Positions 11,412 through 24,500 are shown, counted from the first letter of the stretch. The stretch is DNA of 64,000 nt from Eucalyptus grandis (GCF_016545825.1 NC_052618.1:22519561-22583560), one strand, 5' to 3'. Notes: generated by a model from the letters alone, not told the origin. Made by a program: numbers and translations.

Positions 11412-11550
11412 GACTCCCCCCAAAGTGATGAGACTCGATGAATGCGATTTTGATCTCTATTGAGTAAAAACTATGGCATTTTGGAACTTTCAACTCAAAA
11501 AGCCAAAAATTCAATAAGTGATATAAGATCATATAATGCTCATAAACAAG

Positions 11551-11843
11551 GGAAATTATTCAAAGAGTCATAAACTTATTGTACGGCAACTAATTCAATC
11601 ATAAATTTTTCAATTATGTCAATTTGAGCCCAAACATTTTGATGATCTGTAAGTTTAGTTACAAATCTTTTAACAATTTGTCAATGGAGTATAATAGATT
11701 TATGACTAAATTAAAAATCTTTAGAACTTAGAATTAAATTACAAATCATCAAAATGTTTAGAACTAAATTGATATAATTGAAATATTTATGACTAAATTT
11801 ATCGTCGTACAATAGGTTTAGGACATTTTGGACAATTGTTCTT
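11551..11843. mobile_element. Foldback MITE
   Basis: The left end (ggaaattattcaaagagtca, then taaacttattgtacg) mirrors the reverse complement of the right end (acaattgtccaaaatgtcct, then aaacctattgtacg). The interior is a near-palindrome with atcaaaatgttt and aaacattttgatgat facing each other. No coding sequence is present. Confidence 0.65.
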
Positions 11844-12560
11844 AACAAGTGAGATGCGATGATAATTTTAAGGGTTAATTTGATATCTTTAAGTAAAATG
11901 AGATAGACCAAAAAAAAATATAAAAAGATGAGTCATGTCTTGATTTAAAACTGGACAAGTTATTCAGGCTTTATCAGTAGGATAAGATTATCCCCCGCTG
12001 AAGAACATAAAGTTCTGCGCGGTTCTGCCGTTTTCAGACGATATCGCTTACCTTCCTCCCCCATGAGCAAAATCGAGCTTGGGACGTTAGATTCAAGTTT
12101 AAATTATGACAAAGATGAACTTATAAAGATAGGAAACTATATATCCTGCGCTTGCTAAGAGTCCTAAATATTTAATCAGAAAAAAAAGTCCACCACAAAT
12201 TTGAAAATAATATCCAAAAATCATCAAAATAATAGAAATCACAATTGAGATGACGTATTCGCCCTTATACCTTCCAGCGTAATTCTTTTTCAATAGAAAA
12301 ATCTCAACTCTCACGAGCTTTAGTAGAATGCATCATTGTTCCTAAATCGAGATGCCTCAACCTGATGATTCAATTAGCGATTTGAAAATTTCCCAAAGTG
12401 TAGATGTATTAAATCTAGAATAATCGATAAATTTGGTATATTTTCTTATTTACCACGGTGTAATTGGTTGCTAGCTTGAACTTAACACTCAAAAAGAAAA
12501 TTTGAAAATGGAAAGAGATTGAATGAGGGGGTCCTGAGATTGGGACCAATTCATAACGTT
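11844..12560. other. AT-rich intergenic DNA, nothing recognised
   Basis: No gene, repeat partner or RNA signature was found. Short open stretches on the minus strand near 12100-12310 encode only low-complexity hydrophobic residues and have no support as exons. Confidence 0.5.
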
Positions 12561-13083
12561 CCAAACGCATGTAGTTGGCTTCTTCAATGATGTGGGGCTA
12601 ATTCCTCCTTTGTTGGATGTAATTGACTTCATAGCCAAAAGTCACAGCGGCCACGCTCCCACGTGCTAGATGTCAATTAAATTTCTCATCCCCCACTACA
12701 TGGACGATGTGTGTATATATATAAAATTCTAGGTATTCCTTGACAAATTTATGAATTCGTCATTGTCATTGGTTCAAAATAATAAAATATTGAAGAGAGA
12801 AAAAAAATTGAAGCCCTAACCTAACAAGAAAGACTGGCTGGCTGGTTATTGACAAATTTGGAAATGTAGTTGGCCCAACCGTATTCCCAAGTCTATTATT
12901 CCCTCCATCCCAAGTGTCGAACGCCAATCTACAAGCCAAATCCCATTGATTGATGAGAACATATAATCGCCGGTCTATCTTCCTTGTTATCTCCGAGGTG
13001 ACATCATATGGCTCAAAGATTTCAAAGTTCTAAATGGAGTAAACTTTCCTTAGAGTAGTTTGATTAGCATGATACTAAATTAG

Positions 13084-13695
13084 AGAAAATTACCAAATAA
13101 ATAATAGACATATTGCATTTGTGCCAATTAAGTCTTAAAGTCTTTTAAAAATATGCCACTTAAGTCTTTTCGGCTAATTTTAGCTAGCAATCATTGATAT
13201 GGATACCAATCATTTTATATGGCACAACTGACGTTATAAGGAAATTTTTGTATTTTTCAAAATGAATTATATATTTTTTCTCTTTGCTTTCTTTTTTTCA
13301 ATTGTGTCAGCGAGGTCATTAGCAACCCTCACTGATTGCAGGAGAGGACGTGAAGGTCCTGGCAAGACCATTGAGGTTTTGTAGGCCACGATGAGGCCTT
13401 TGTAGTTGACAACTGGCACAATAAAGAAAGCATAGAGAAAAAAAACAAAATACAAAATACAAATTTATTTTATAGAAAATATAGATATTGTCCATGCCAA
13501 TGCCAATCATACCACATAGAACGACTGGTGTTTGCTTTAATGATTTCTTGCCAAAATTATCCGAAAAGACTGAATTAACAAATTGTCAAAATGTTTAAAT
13601 TTAAATTGACCAAATTGAAAGGTTTATGATTGAATTAGTACAAATACATTAGGTTTAAGACTTTTTTTAATGATTTCTTTTAGTAATTTCTTAAA
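13084..13695. mobile_element. Foldback element inserted in block A
   Basis: The left side begins gaaaattaccaaataaataa with catttgtgccaattaagtct. The right side in reverse complement reads aagaaattactaaaag with gtcttaaacctaatgtattt. The element is absent from the matching place in block B (near 18640), so it was inserted after blocks A and B separated or was lost from B. No coding sequence is seen. Confidence 0.5.
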
Positions 13696-13839
13696 TTGAT
13701 TACATCATAGAACAAGCATAAGCCTAAATGGAAACAAAACCCATGACAAATTAAACTATATGGGTTTTTGTATAACTATTTTGTGCAATACGCGAGGTTT
13801 GGTTCACCAAAAGAAATAACGCGAGAAAGTGATTACTAT

Positions 13840-14172
13840 TTCATTAAAAATTAGCCAATTCATCGTAAATCTATTGTATAGATATCAATTTAGTCCGAAC
13901 TTTTATGTTTTGCTTATGTTATCCTAATCCTTTGCATAAAATTCCGACGTAGTTGTTATGGTTAATTTTTGTTGGAAATTGCTAACGTAATAGTTCAGCC
14001 ATCATTGATCATCCTATGTGGTATATTGCTATGTTAGTGATTTTCGGCGACAATTGACTAGAAGAACTATATTAGAACTTTGCACAAAGATTTGGAATTT
14101 TATTGGCAAAATTGAAAAGTTTAATATTAAATTGATATTCATATAAGGTTTAGAACTAATTGGATAATTTCC
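13840..14172. mobile_element. Foldback MITE
   Basis: Inverted ends: catcgtaaatctattgtat with tagatatcaatttagtcc on the left, against ttctaaaccttatatgaat with atcaatttaatattaaac from the right end reversed. A shortened relative occupies the corresponding place in block B at about 19565-19760. The insertion therefore predates the block A/B duplication. Confidence 0.5.
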
Positions 14173-14880
14173 CCAAACTCTTCATAAGAATATGAGAGAC
14201 CAAGAATGGGAACGGAATAGTTACTCTCTATTTTGGTTTGCTCGATAGAATAGTTATTCCCGAACTATTTGTTTGCATGGTTTACAACAATCACATTTGT
14301 AATAAGTTAGGAATAATAATTTAAAAAAAAAGCCAATAATATCCACTGATGAGGTTATCAAAGCCTAACTTATCGGATAATTATATTCCTAAGATTGCGG
14401 ACCAGAAATGGTTACGATTCATAGATAATTATAATCTCTTTTACATTAATGTCTGTATTTTTAGTCATAATTAGAAAAAGCCATATCATTGTTTAATGAT
14501 ATTGGTGATTTAGATTTGTAGTTATGATTTAGAATATGCTAAATAGCACTTTATTGTTTACGACAAATAATAAAGTGTCATATTTTTAGTTAACTTTTAC
14601 TAAAAATGTAATTACGTCATATGATATAGTAATCATATTTAGATATTTCAGCTATCTATAATTAAAATTCATGACTACAAGTTAAGCTTTAATTGCCAGA
14701 AAATTAACCTTTGACTAGAATTAAATGAAAAGTTAAATTATCAAGGGATAAAAAGTTTCAAAGTCTATTGATGCAGCTTTATTGTTGATTAATGTTGCTT
14801 CAAATTTGACGATTATTCAAACCCATCAACCCATTTGATACTAAAATGAAAATAGCATGCATAAACAAGTGGACATTTTA
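14173..14880. other. AT-rich intergenic DNA, nothing recognised
   Basis: No exon, repeat partner or RNA gene was recognised. This part of block A has no clear counterpart upstream of SCPL-1. Confidence 0.45.
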
Positions 14881-15199
14881 TGTACAATATAAAAACATCG
14901 TGGCTTCATTGACTTGATCTAAAAAAGAAGTGGCTACATTCACATCAAAGTATCACTAAGTCAATTACAACTTCAAAAAAATATCACAATCCTACTCCCC
15001 AAATCACCATAACCCAACTAGAGAACCATAAAAGACTTTAAAAACCCACCAACTCTAATACTACACAAGATCAGCACAATGGTAAAACACATGCATGGAA
15101 CAAATACCAATTAATACGTTTTATCTCTTTCTCACTTGTGCAAACTCCCCCTTCAAATGTCAAGATTTGGCTTAGAGCAAAGGAAAAAAAATCGACACT

Positions 15200-15812
15200 C
15201 GGACCCCTGGAGTGCCAAAAGTTGGCACAAATGGATACTTAAGTGTCAAAAGTTACAAAAATGACACTTAAGTGTTAAAATTAAAGTAAAATGGATCATT
15301 TAAGTGTCAATACAGCCAAAATCTGGCAAAAATGCTAATGTGTCAATTTTTTGGCGAAGTAAGTGCAAAACAATGTCATTTTGGTGTTGACGTGGTAAAA
15401 ATTAATATAATTAAATTTAAAATTAAATTTATTAAAAACCTTTAAAAATAAAAATAAAAATTTTAAAAATATTAAAAAGTTGCTGCCTCCCCATTTTTTA
15501 ATTTTTTTTATAATTTTATAATTTTATAATTTTTTTAATATTTGTACTTGTATTTTTAAATGTTTAAAATAAATTTAGCTTTAAATTTAATTTAATTAAT
15601 TTTTATATTAATTTTTTTACCACGTCAATACCAAAACGGCATCATTTTACATTGTCTAGCCACGTCGCCGTAAATTGCACACGTCAACATTTTGGCTGGA
15701 TTGACACTTAAGTGATCAATTTCTCTCCGATTTTGTCACTTAAGGGTTATTTTCGTAACTTTTGGCACTAAAGTGTCAATTTGTGCCAACTTTTGGCACT
15801 TGGAGCGTACTT
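15200..15812. mobile_element. Long-TIR foldback element, about 610 bp
   Basis: The two ends are inverted copies over roughly 250 bp: ggagtgccaaaagttggcac on the left, and its mirror ggcactaaagtgtcaatttg through ttttggcacttggagcg on the right. Within each arm, cacttaagtg motifs and a caccacgtc/gacgtgg pair face each other. The AT-rich centre (15410-15600) could form the loop. The element is absent from the corresponding site in block B (near 20045). It has no coding capacity. Confidence 0.85.
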
Positions 15813-15984
15813 TTGCCCGAAAAAATCCCTTCCTCTCCTAAAAAACTCTTCCTCAAGAAAACATCTTGTGCAAACTCTTAGCTTCATTTTCTGAAGCCAA
15901 GAGCCTACTTTGCTTTGATTTTCTCTTCTAGGCCTTGGTTTTCCCTTCTTCTTTTTTTCTCTCCCAATCTAATCCGGGAGTCTT

Positions 15985-16455
15985 ATTTTGCCTTGTTTGG
16001 CACTCACTATTGTTGCTTTTCTTTGCTCGTCATAGTGAATAAATTTGCTTGCAGTTACAAATTTTGTGAGAATGTCATCATCAGCCTAACCAGCAGGATT
16101 CTGAGATGTGGTTCTATGACTTCCCCAAGAGTCGGTGGAAACTCTCCTCCCAATCTAAATCTAGATTTGGAAGTTTCTTAAAAGTGTTTGAGATATATTG
16201 GTTTAACATGTTATTGTCGTTATTGTTGTCTCCATATGTCGTAGTATTAAGGACGTTGAATTTAGGGTGCACATTGCAAGTCATAGTTTCTAGAGGGAAA
16301 GATTTTGGTGTGTGCTCATCACTAATGATTCCGGTGATCAGCGCCCATTGTTTTGTTTTGCAGCTCTTTTGGGATTTGTTTTGGCCGAAAACTTGTTATA
16401 TTCCTCTCATGTTTGATTATAATAAATGAACAAAATTTTCTTTTGACCAAAAAGA
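15985..16455 (+). mobile_element. LINE-like 3' tail, unit 1 copy
   Basis: The segment ends with cctctcatgtttgattata, then ataaatgaacaaaatt, then ttttgaccaaaaag. This polyadenylation-like end followed by an A-rich run is typical of plant LINE 3' ends. It has no reverse transcriptase domain. The counterpart at 28855-29425 carries about 100 extra bases near 29225-29330, so this copy has an internal deletion. It interrupts the block A/block B homology, so it is an insertion. Identity as a LINE is inferred from the tail alone. Confidence 0.4.
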
Positions 16456-18100
16456 AAATCCTTCAAACATCTCTCTGTCTTTTAATTCTTGATTTCAGCT
16501 AGCAATATGCTCACATCGATCTCATCATGCCTCGACTAGCTTGATTAGCAAGATGCTTCATTTCTTTCAAGAAGGTAGACTATTATATCCTTTATTCGAT
16601 TTGGTGTCTTCAAGTTAACCCACATAAAGAAATGGCAACAATTTGTACCATTGAACTTAGCTCAACCATAAAACCCTTAATCTTGATTTTTCTTATTCCA
16701 CCGTAATATTTGGTGATTGAATATCACAATAGCGTTTACTCTTAGTGTACCTCATTTGAAGCTATGCCCCTTGGTTAAGACACTGGCTCCGTAATTCTTC
16801 TACTTGCTACTCTTCGATATGAGGATTAGGGTTCCTTGTGCCAACATTAGAGATTGCAATTCAACTTGGGGCTCATTGTTTCCAAAGTTTATATTTTTGA
16901 AGAGTTAAAGTTGGAGAACTGGCATCATTTTCACCGCTGTGGACAAATCAATTAAGTAAACGACACCTAAGAGAGAGAAATCAATAAATGAAGCTGCGCA
17001 TCATTCCCTATCCATCAATTTGGATGGAGCTAGTGGAGGAACTTAATTGCATGAATGTTGAGTTTAAGAACTTGATTGTAGACTTTGGTATATTTGTGCC
17101 CGCTTCCCACCCTTCCCTCTCTCAACACTATGTGTGGAGTGTGCCTGGGATGACCACTCTACTATTGTGATGGGTCACGTCTGGGTGGTTCGTTCATTAT
17201 GGGTTGCGCTCATTCCAAGGATGGCCTTTCCATGACATGGCAAGCCGACACGACTCGATGGTTGCTCAATGGCTATTGAAGTAGCCATTTATGAATAAAG
17301 ACTACTTAAATTGCCGTTGTGCTGCTTTGTTTGATTAATCTTTTTCAAAAATTATGCTAACTCCTCACATAGATAAAATTCAATTAAATCTCTTATGATT
17401 TGAAAAGAAAAAAAATACATTCTTAGATTTTGTTTGTTTTCGGGAAAATAGATGATTTGATAAATAATTTCCCAAAAAAATAATCGAGTGTATTGCTTAC
17501 AAAAATAAACGAACAAAAAAAATTTCATTGTTCACAAAAATATTTACACATAGATTGTTGTCGATAATGATAATAAAATATTTTTCATTAATTAATTATT
17601 TCAAGTGATACAAATAATTATTTCTAAGAAAATATTTTTAAAATCATCCATTTTTCGTGAAATAAATACATCCTTAATCTTATACTACTTGTTTACAATA
17701 TGTCATTCTCACTCTTGATCTTCTTCTAAATTTTCTACTCATTAATAAATAGAGTAATTATGACCAAAATTACTTTTTGAGAGTCCTATGGCATTTTGAA
17801 TATATATTAATTACTTGTTTGTTTCTGGTGCGAGGGTTCTACTTAGTTGTGCCTATTAAAGGCAGGTTATTTATATGGAACCAGGATTCACAGAGTGCCT
17901 TCTTGTCGTGTGACTCCAAGTGATTGCGGAATAAGAATCAACTTGAGAGTTCATGCTACTTAAGGTGTTAAATTTTCAATTATTTTACCACTCAAGCTAT
18001 TCCTTGAAATTCGTTCTTTTATATTGTTAAACTAAACAAAGTCATAATTATATTCTCACTTCAAAGAGAACATCACTGTGCTTGCATTTAGAGTACGTTG
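16455..18100. repeat. Block A, right part
   Basis: Matches 20046-21000 in order: ctctctgtcttttaattctt with cttagctcaacc; gttccttgtgccaacattag; ggcaggttatttatat; and a final segment with caaagtcataattatattct. The unit 2 counterpart is 29425-31045. It is non-coding. An AT-rich stretch at 17330-17700 is missing from block B. The simplest reading is that an SCPL upstream region was tandemly duplicated before the 12-kb duplication. Confidence 0.7.
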
Positions 18101-20345
18101 GATTTGAGGATGTTGTTGGGCCATATACTTCTTCCAGGGATCCAATTTGACTTTACAACTAAAATCCAAGGAGACCACGCTTCCACGTGCTACATCTCAA
18201 TTATATTTTTTTATCCACCCATTCTATTGACGGATTTCTAATATTATGCAATATAAAATACTAAATTCTAGGTTGAGAAATAATAATATATTGAAGAGAG
18301 AAGGGGGGATAAAAAGGAAGCCCTAGCCTACCAAGAAAGACCGGCTGGTTATTGACAAATTGGAAATGTAGTTGGTCCACCCGTATTCATAAGTCTCTTG
18401 TCCGCTCCATCTCAACTCTCAATCGCTAATCTGCGAGCTAATTCCCATTGGTTGACAGTAATTTAAAATTGTTTCTGGCCCACAAAAATATACTTGAATT
18501 TTTTATGATCACTTGTTTGTTATTCATATAGGTTAAATATTTCAAAATTCTAAAGTTTCACGATGGGAAATCTAAAAGCTCTATGGAGTGAAATTTCTCT
18601 AGAGTAGTTTGATTAGCATGATTCTAATTTGATTTAGTGTTAGAACAAGTGTAAGCCGAAATCAAACAAAACCATGCTACTAATGGGAGAATTATAAAAA
18701 AAAAAAAAAAGGTTACAAACTTATTGCAATCGTGTTGATTAAATTTTGAACTTATTTTTTTTTGGCCAATTAGGTTATAAATCTTTTCTAATTGTGTCAG
18801 TTCAGTCCATCAGGCCAAATTTGACCAGTTGGGGTTGATGAGGCCGCTTGCCGACGCCGACTGTCTGACCAACGTTGATGCAAACAAATTTTTAATAATA
18901 TTTTATTTTATTTTTTAATTTTCATAATTATTTTTTCTTTTTATTTTCCTTTTTCTCCCCTTCCTTTCTCCCTCTTCCTCTAGTTGGTTGCTGGACTAAG
19001 GCGGTTGGCAGTGGCAAGCTGGAGAAGGGCTAGCTTGCCTTACCGTTACTAGGTGAGGGTGAGCCTTGCTAGTGGCATGGCGAGCCCCCGTTGGATTTGG
19101 CGCGGGCTTGCCTTGCTAGTAGCTCACCCTCACCTAGCGATAGTGAGGTTGAGCTTACCAAGGGCTTGCCTCACCAATGATTGGGCAAGCTTGCCCTTGC
19201 CTAGCTTGCCACTAGTTGGTTGCCTCGGTTCGGCGACCAGCCAAAGGAAGAAGGAGGAACGAGGAAAAAGAGAGAAAAACAGGCAAAATAAAAAATATAT
19301 ATAATATTATTAAAAAAAATGTCCAAGTTAGTGTTGGCTGAATAGACTAAATTGGTACCATTACAAAAGCTTTAAGACTCAATCAACAAAAAAAAATAAG
19401 TTTAGGATTGAACACAATTGCAATAGGTTTAAAACTTTTTTAGTAATTCTTCTCATTGCTAATTGAACTATGTAGGTTTTCATGAAATTATTTTGTGTAA
19501 TACGCAATGTTTGGTTCGCTAAATGAAATAAAGTAGGAACACAATCATTATTTCGAGAAAATATTCAATCAATCACAAACCAATTGTGCATATGTCAATT
19601 TAGTTGTAAACTCTTCAATTTTACCAATTTACTCTTAAACCTTTGTTTGAAATTCTAATATATTTCTTCCAATTAATTTTTTGTCAAAAAATCGCTAATA
19701 TAGTGATCCAATCATCATCAACAGCTCCACATGATATATCACCACATTGAAAATTTAAGGGCAGTATATGTTGAAAATTTAAAAATTGTAGCTCCATTGA
19801 CTTGATCTCAAATATAAGTGGCGACATTCATATCAAAGTATCACTAAGTCAATTACACCTTCAAAAACATATCTCAATCCTACTCCCCAAATCACCGCAA
19901 TACAAATAGAGAACCATGAAAGACTTAGAAAACTTCCTACCAACTCTAACACTACAGAAAACTAGGACAACGATGCAACGTATGCATGAACTAATAAATA
20001 CCAATTGATACATCTTATCTTTTTTCACTCGTGCAAACTTCTCTTTCAAACTTCTCTCTTTGCCTTTTAAGTCTTGATTTCAACTAGTAGTGCGTTCTTG
20101 TCAATCTTGTCATGTCTTAACTGACTTGATCAGCGAGATGCTTAATTCCTTTTAAGGAGGTTGGCTATTATGTCCTTTGCCCGATCTTGTATCTTCAAAA
20201 TAACTCACTTGAAGAAATGACAACAACTTGTACCATCAAACTTAGCTCAACCATAAAATCTTCTTCTTCTATTTTCACATATTCCGTCATGAGAATTAGT
20301 GATTGAAAACCACAATAATAGATTACTCCATGTTAACCTCATTAA
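18100..20345. repeat. Block B: distal upstream region of SCPL-1
   Basis: This is the younger counterpart of block A and matches 31060-33236 of unit 2 closely. No exon is seen. It contains one large foldback element (18688-19454). It ends where unit 1 and unit 2 stop aligning at a cctcattaag motif. Confidence 0.75.
18688..19454. mobile_element. Foldback element with GC-rich core, unit 1 copy
   Basis: Inverted ends: gagaattataaaaaa with ggttacaaacttattgcaat at the left, and in reverse complement gagaattactaaaaaagt with tttaaacctattgcaattgt from the right. The core at 18990-19260 is GC-rich and made of variants of gcgagccttgctagtggc. The same element lies at the same place in unit 2 (31705-32455), so insertion predates the 12-kb duplication. 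The cores differ by several small indels. Confidence 0.75.
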
Positions 20346-21465
20346 GAGTTACGCTGCTTAATTAAGATGTTGGCCCCCATTCTTCCACTTGCCATTCTTT
20401 GATTTGGGGATTAGGGTTCCATGTGCCAATATTAGGGATTGCAATTCAATATGAGGCTAATTGTTTATAGAGTTTTATATTTTTGAAGGGTTAAAGGGGA
20501 AGAAGCGGCATCATTCTGACCACCGTGGACAACTCAATCCATTTTTAATCTTCTTCTACTTGTTTCCAATCTCTCATTCTCACTCCGGATCTTCTTCCCA
20601 ATTATCTACTCATGAATAAAAAGTTTAATTAACAAAATTACATTGGGAGAGCCACATGGCACTTTGAATATTTATTCATCACTTCCTTTGTTTTTGGTGC
20701 AAGGGTTCGACTTAGGTGCTCTTATTAAAGGCAGGTTATTTATATCGGAATTAGATTTACAATACATGCTTTCTTGTTGCACAACTCCAAGCAATTGCGA
20801 ATGAGAATTAAATTCGAGAACTCATACTCCTTACAGTGTAAAATGTTCAAATCCCTCGATCTATTCATCGGAATCCCTTTTATAATTCCTTCCATTGTCA
20901 AGCTAAACAAACTCAAAAGTCATAACTTATATTCTCAACTTCAAATCAAACGTCATTGCGCGCGCATTCCATTGAAGATGTCCCTGGCAAAGTCGAACTT
21001 TCCGAAATCAGACGAGGTTGAACAATGTTCTTGGTAACTCTTGAGCCCTATCTCGGTCGAAGGCAAATTAGGATTTGGGAAGCGGAGACGAGAGCGTCAG
21101 ATGTTGACAGCCCAAAAGGCGATTCTGCCGTAATCCCGCCTCTAGATTTCCTTTGACCAACTGTGCTTCAAACCCTCCGTTCCAAATCTGTCTTCTTCTT
21201 CTCAGATACAACACAGTCTGCACAACCGAACTTCAAAGTCCAGCCCCCCGTCACTCCCTGGTCTTTACCAACACTTCCATCCTGCCATCCATATCAAATT
21301 TCAAGAAGAAATACCCTTCGCAACAAACTCACTGCCCCACCCCTTGAGACCACGTCGACATATATATGATTCCATCTGTTTCTGCATACACAATCATCAT
21401 AAGGAGCTTGCGGAAAGATTTGAGAGGTCCCCAAAAGAGGAAAGGAGAAGGGTAAAGACATTGCA
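20346..21465 (+). promoter_or_regulatory. Proximal promoter of SCPL-1, deleted in unit 2
   Basis: This 1.1-kb stretch upstream of SCPL-1 has no counterpart in unit 2. It contains a plausible TATA box (catatatatga, 21359-21369) about 145 bp before the start codon, a CACGTC motif at 21351-21356 of the bZIP-binding type, and a TTTGACC W-box core near 21151. These are sequence matches only; activity is inferred. Confidence 0.55.
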
Positions 21466-21511
21466 CAAAGTTGCTGCTGAAGCAGCAACTGCGTGAAGCG
21501 GCGCCAAGAAA

Positions 21512-24500
21512 ATGACCAAGATTTTCTTGCATTTGCTGCTTCTTGTGGCCTTCTCGGCCAATGCAGCTTTGGGAGCCCAGATCGTCAAGACTCTTCCTGG
21601 TTATGATGGTGAACTTCCCTTTACGCTTGAGACTGGGTAGGTGTTTCTTTCTTGTTCTTGTTCGCTTTCCTTCAGGGTAAACAGAGAGAATTGTGATGTT
21701 GGGTTTGTCTTGATTGTTTAGGTACATCTCTGTTGCGGATGCGGAGATGTTCTACTACTTCATTGAATCAGAGGGAAACCCTAAAGAAGACCCTCTTTTG
21801 CTCTGGTACAGTGGAGGCCCTGGTTGCTCTGCTTTTAATGGCCTCATTTTTGAAAATGGTCAGTCTTTTCTCAATTGTCATTTCATGGTTTGTTGTGCAA
21901 GGGGGCGTTTTTGAATGCGAGTCCATCCCAGTCACTATGGACACATTTGCCCTATCGGCATGACTATATTCACTATTCCGAGATTCAATTTTGATCGCCT
22001 CCCCTGCTGGGATTGGAAACCCTGTATTTTACCTTCCCAGAAAACTTGGGTTTTACTTTAGGCAGTTGTATTAATGGTAGAAACAGGCACAATGACGTTA
22101 TAGGGGCCACAGGATAACATGGTTTGTTGTTTCTGTTGTTGTTGTGTTCATGGTGCAAACTTATATATATTTCCTTAACGTATAGGGGCCACAGGTCAGT
22201 TTTCTAAAATTGACAGTTAATATTAATAAGTTGACTATTTAAAGAGAAACTTTTTATTTTCAGACAAGAAACTAATGTTTATTGAATGAGGACAATGGCA
22301 GACAGATGCTTTCGTCACTCTGCACTATCTGTAATGAATTTCTGTTTCGTCAAGGGGTGAAAGGATGAAAAGAAATAGCAGAAGTAATATGTTGTCTAGT
22401 GGGTCATGAACCAACAAATAACCTGGATGATAGATGCAGTTGCAGTACTCAAGTTCTTTTGTGATTGAATTTGTGGTAGGAAGCACCAATATTGAATACT
22501 AATTCTTGAGACATGGCAAATCGTACTTGTATATACTGAGCACCAGCCCAAGAGACTGATGGGCAAGGCTTGTCTGTCATGTCTTGCTCTTCTATATACT
22601 AAGACTGGTATGCAAAGTTAGTATACTAAGTGGAAGTGGCAGATTGTAACTCAGAATATAAACAAAGTGGACCAGTGTCACCTCGTTATTTAGTATATTG
22701 CTTTTGTATTTAATTCTAATATACCTTGAATTATTTTTCTATAGTCCTGTTTGAATTCTGTAGCCCAAAGGATCGGTTGATGCTGATATTATGTGGTGCA
22801 ACTAGTCTCACTTGTTGCTCTCAGTCTGAACTATAGCAAGAAGCAGCTATATACCAAACAGTCAAATATTTTTCCAGTTACTCATGGTTGCATATTTAGT
22901 ATCAAGTCCCATCTTGTGCTTTGGTCTCTCTTAGAGGAGAAAAAGCTCACTCAATATTGTTTTCGAGTTTAGAGATAATTGTAAAAGCTTGGCTTCTTAT
23001 AGGGAATGCGAAATTGACAACGGTTTCATGGAAGTTTTATCACTTTTATGAGAATCCCATTTTGAAATTGTCAGTCGTTTTCTAGCTGTTCCAAGTCGGA
23101 AAGTCTATAGAGAATTGAAAATTTATGAAATGCTTAACTCTAAAGTAGGACCCAAATGATTGCAGAGTGTCCATCCCAACCCATGTTGTTGAACTGATGC
23201 ATATTAGCATTGCAAATTTGGAGACACTTTATGTTTTTCATCTTCCCTCAGTGATTGGAAATTGATCTGGCTCGGTTTTCTAGTATAATTACAGCCTGAA
23301 GAAGTAGAATCGTTGGTGAAAGTTATTACTGGCAAAATTTTGGCACTGACTTTTAAATTTTTTTAGGTCCGTTACAATTCAACATCACTGAATATGAAGG
23401 AGGTGTGCCACAGCTGGAGTACTATCCATACTCTTGGACAAAGGTATTCTGTTTAGGAAAATTTCTTCGTATCTTACTTTACCTATTAAACATGTATATT
23501 GTTTTTCTTAGTCTCGAAAGCTTTGTTGACACCTGAAACTGTTGCGTTTATTGAATGTATGAATTCTTGGTTCTCCTTTCACTTTTGAGCATGCCAAATG
23601 ACTGCCTAGTTCTGTGATGTTTTATGTGCTTATAGCCCCAAAATCACATGTTTTTATCTCTCGATTTTTGTCATTTTTTTCCCTTTCTTCCTTCTGGTGC
23701 TTTTGCGTAATGAGTGTGATAAATTTCAGACAGCAAGCGTTTTGTTCGTTGATGCACCAGTCGGTACTGGCTTCTCTTATTCCACAACTGCCTCTGGTTG
23801 GTACACCTCAGACACACAAGCTGGCTGGCAAACCTATAAGTTCTTGAGAAAAGTGAGTAAAATTCATCAAAGTGATGTTGTATTTCGGTTTTCACTTCTG
23901 AGAATGCAATTGAGTAATTTTTTTTTTTTTCCCCTTAAGAAGCATCAATTAGAAGGTCGATCTGCTTATTTGATGAGATTTTGTTCTTTGTTTGGAATGC
24001 AGTGGCTGATTCAACACCCACAGTATTTGAAACTCCAATTATTTATTGGCGTTGATTCTTATTCGGGCATTTCTGGCAGTCTCCTAGTCAATCATATTGT
24101 AAATGGTAAGTAGCCATGATCTTTGATACTAGGTTACATTTTTCTTTTCAGCTTTCTGTTTTTGAACTTTCTGAAAATGGGTTGCAATGCTCAAACTCTG
24201 CTGATTGCACTTTTCAGAAAATGAAGCTGGTTCTGTCCCGCGCTTGAATCTCAAGGTATAAGGGAAATCTAAGCTCGGCTTCAAGTAATAATTCAGACTA
24301 GCCTAATAATTGCAATCCCTAATTTGTGCTTTTTACATTGTTGCAGGGTTACATTCTTGGATGCCCACGAATTGATGCAGACATTAACGACAACTCAAAA
24401 ATTATATTTTCTCATCGGATTGGCCTTATAAATGATGAGCTCTATGAGGTATTTTGCTTTGTGAAATAGCCAACTTGATGTATTGAATTCTTGGGAAAAT

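Larger units (their letters stand above)
12600..15150. repeat. Block A, left part: old diverged copy of the SCPL upstream region
   Basis: Several separate segments match, in order and orientation, the DNA upstream of SCPL-1. 12640-12960 matches 18170-18470 (ccacgctcccacgtgctaga type, then tgaagagagaa and ggaaatgtagttgg). 13735-13840 matches 19460-19560 (tgtgcaatacgcgaggtttg). 14890-15150 matches 19790-20050 (ttgacttgatct, then atcacaatcctactcccc). Divergence is much greater than between the two 12-kb units, so this duplication is older. No SCPL exon remains in it. Confidence 0.75.

Noticed and set aside
18990..19304. Open frame over the GC core of a foldback element
   Set aside because: The reading is a translation of a slippage-prone gcgagccttgc repeat and changes frame in the unit 2 copy.
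23614..23895. Open frames on both strands overlapping SCPL-1 exon 4 (and the same at 35431-35766)
   Set aside because: They are shadows of the real exon and its intron, and the spliced SCPL frame explains the region.
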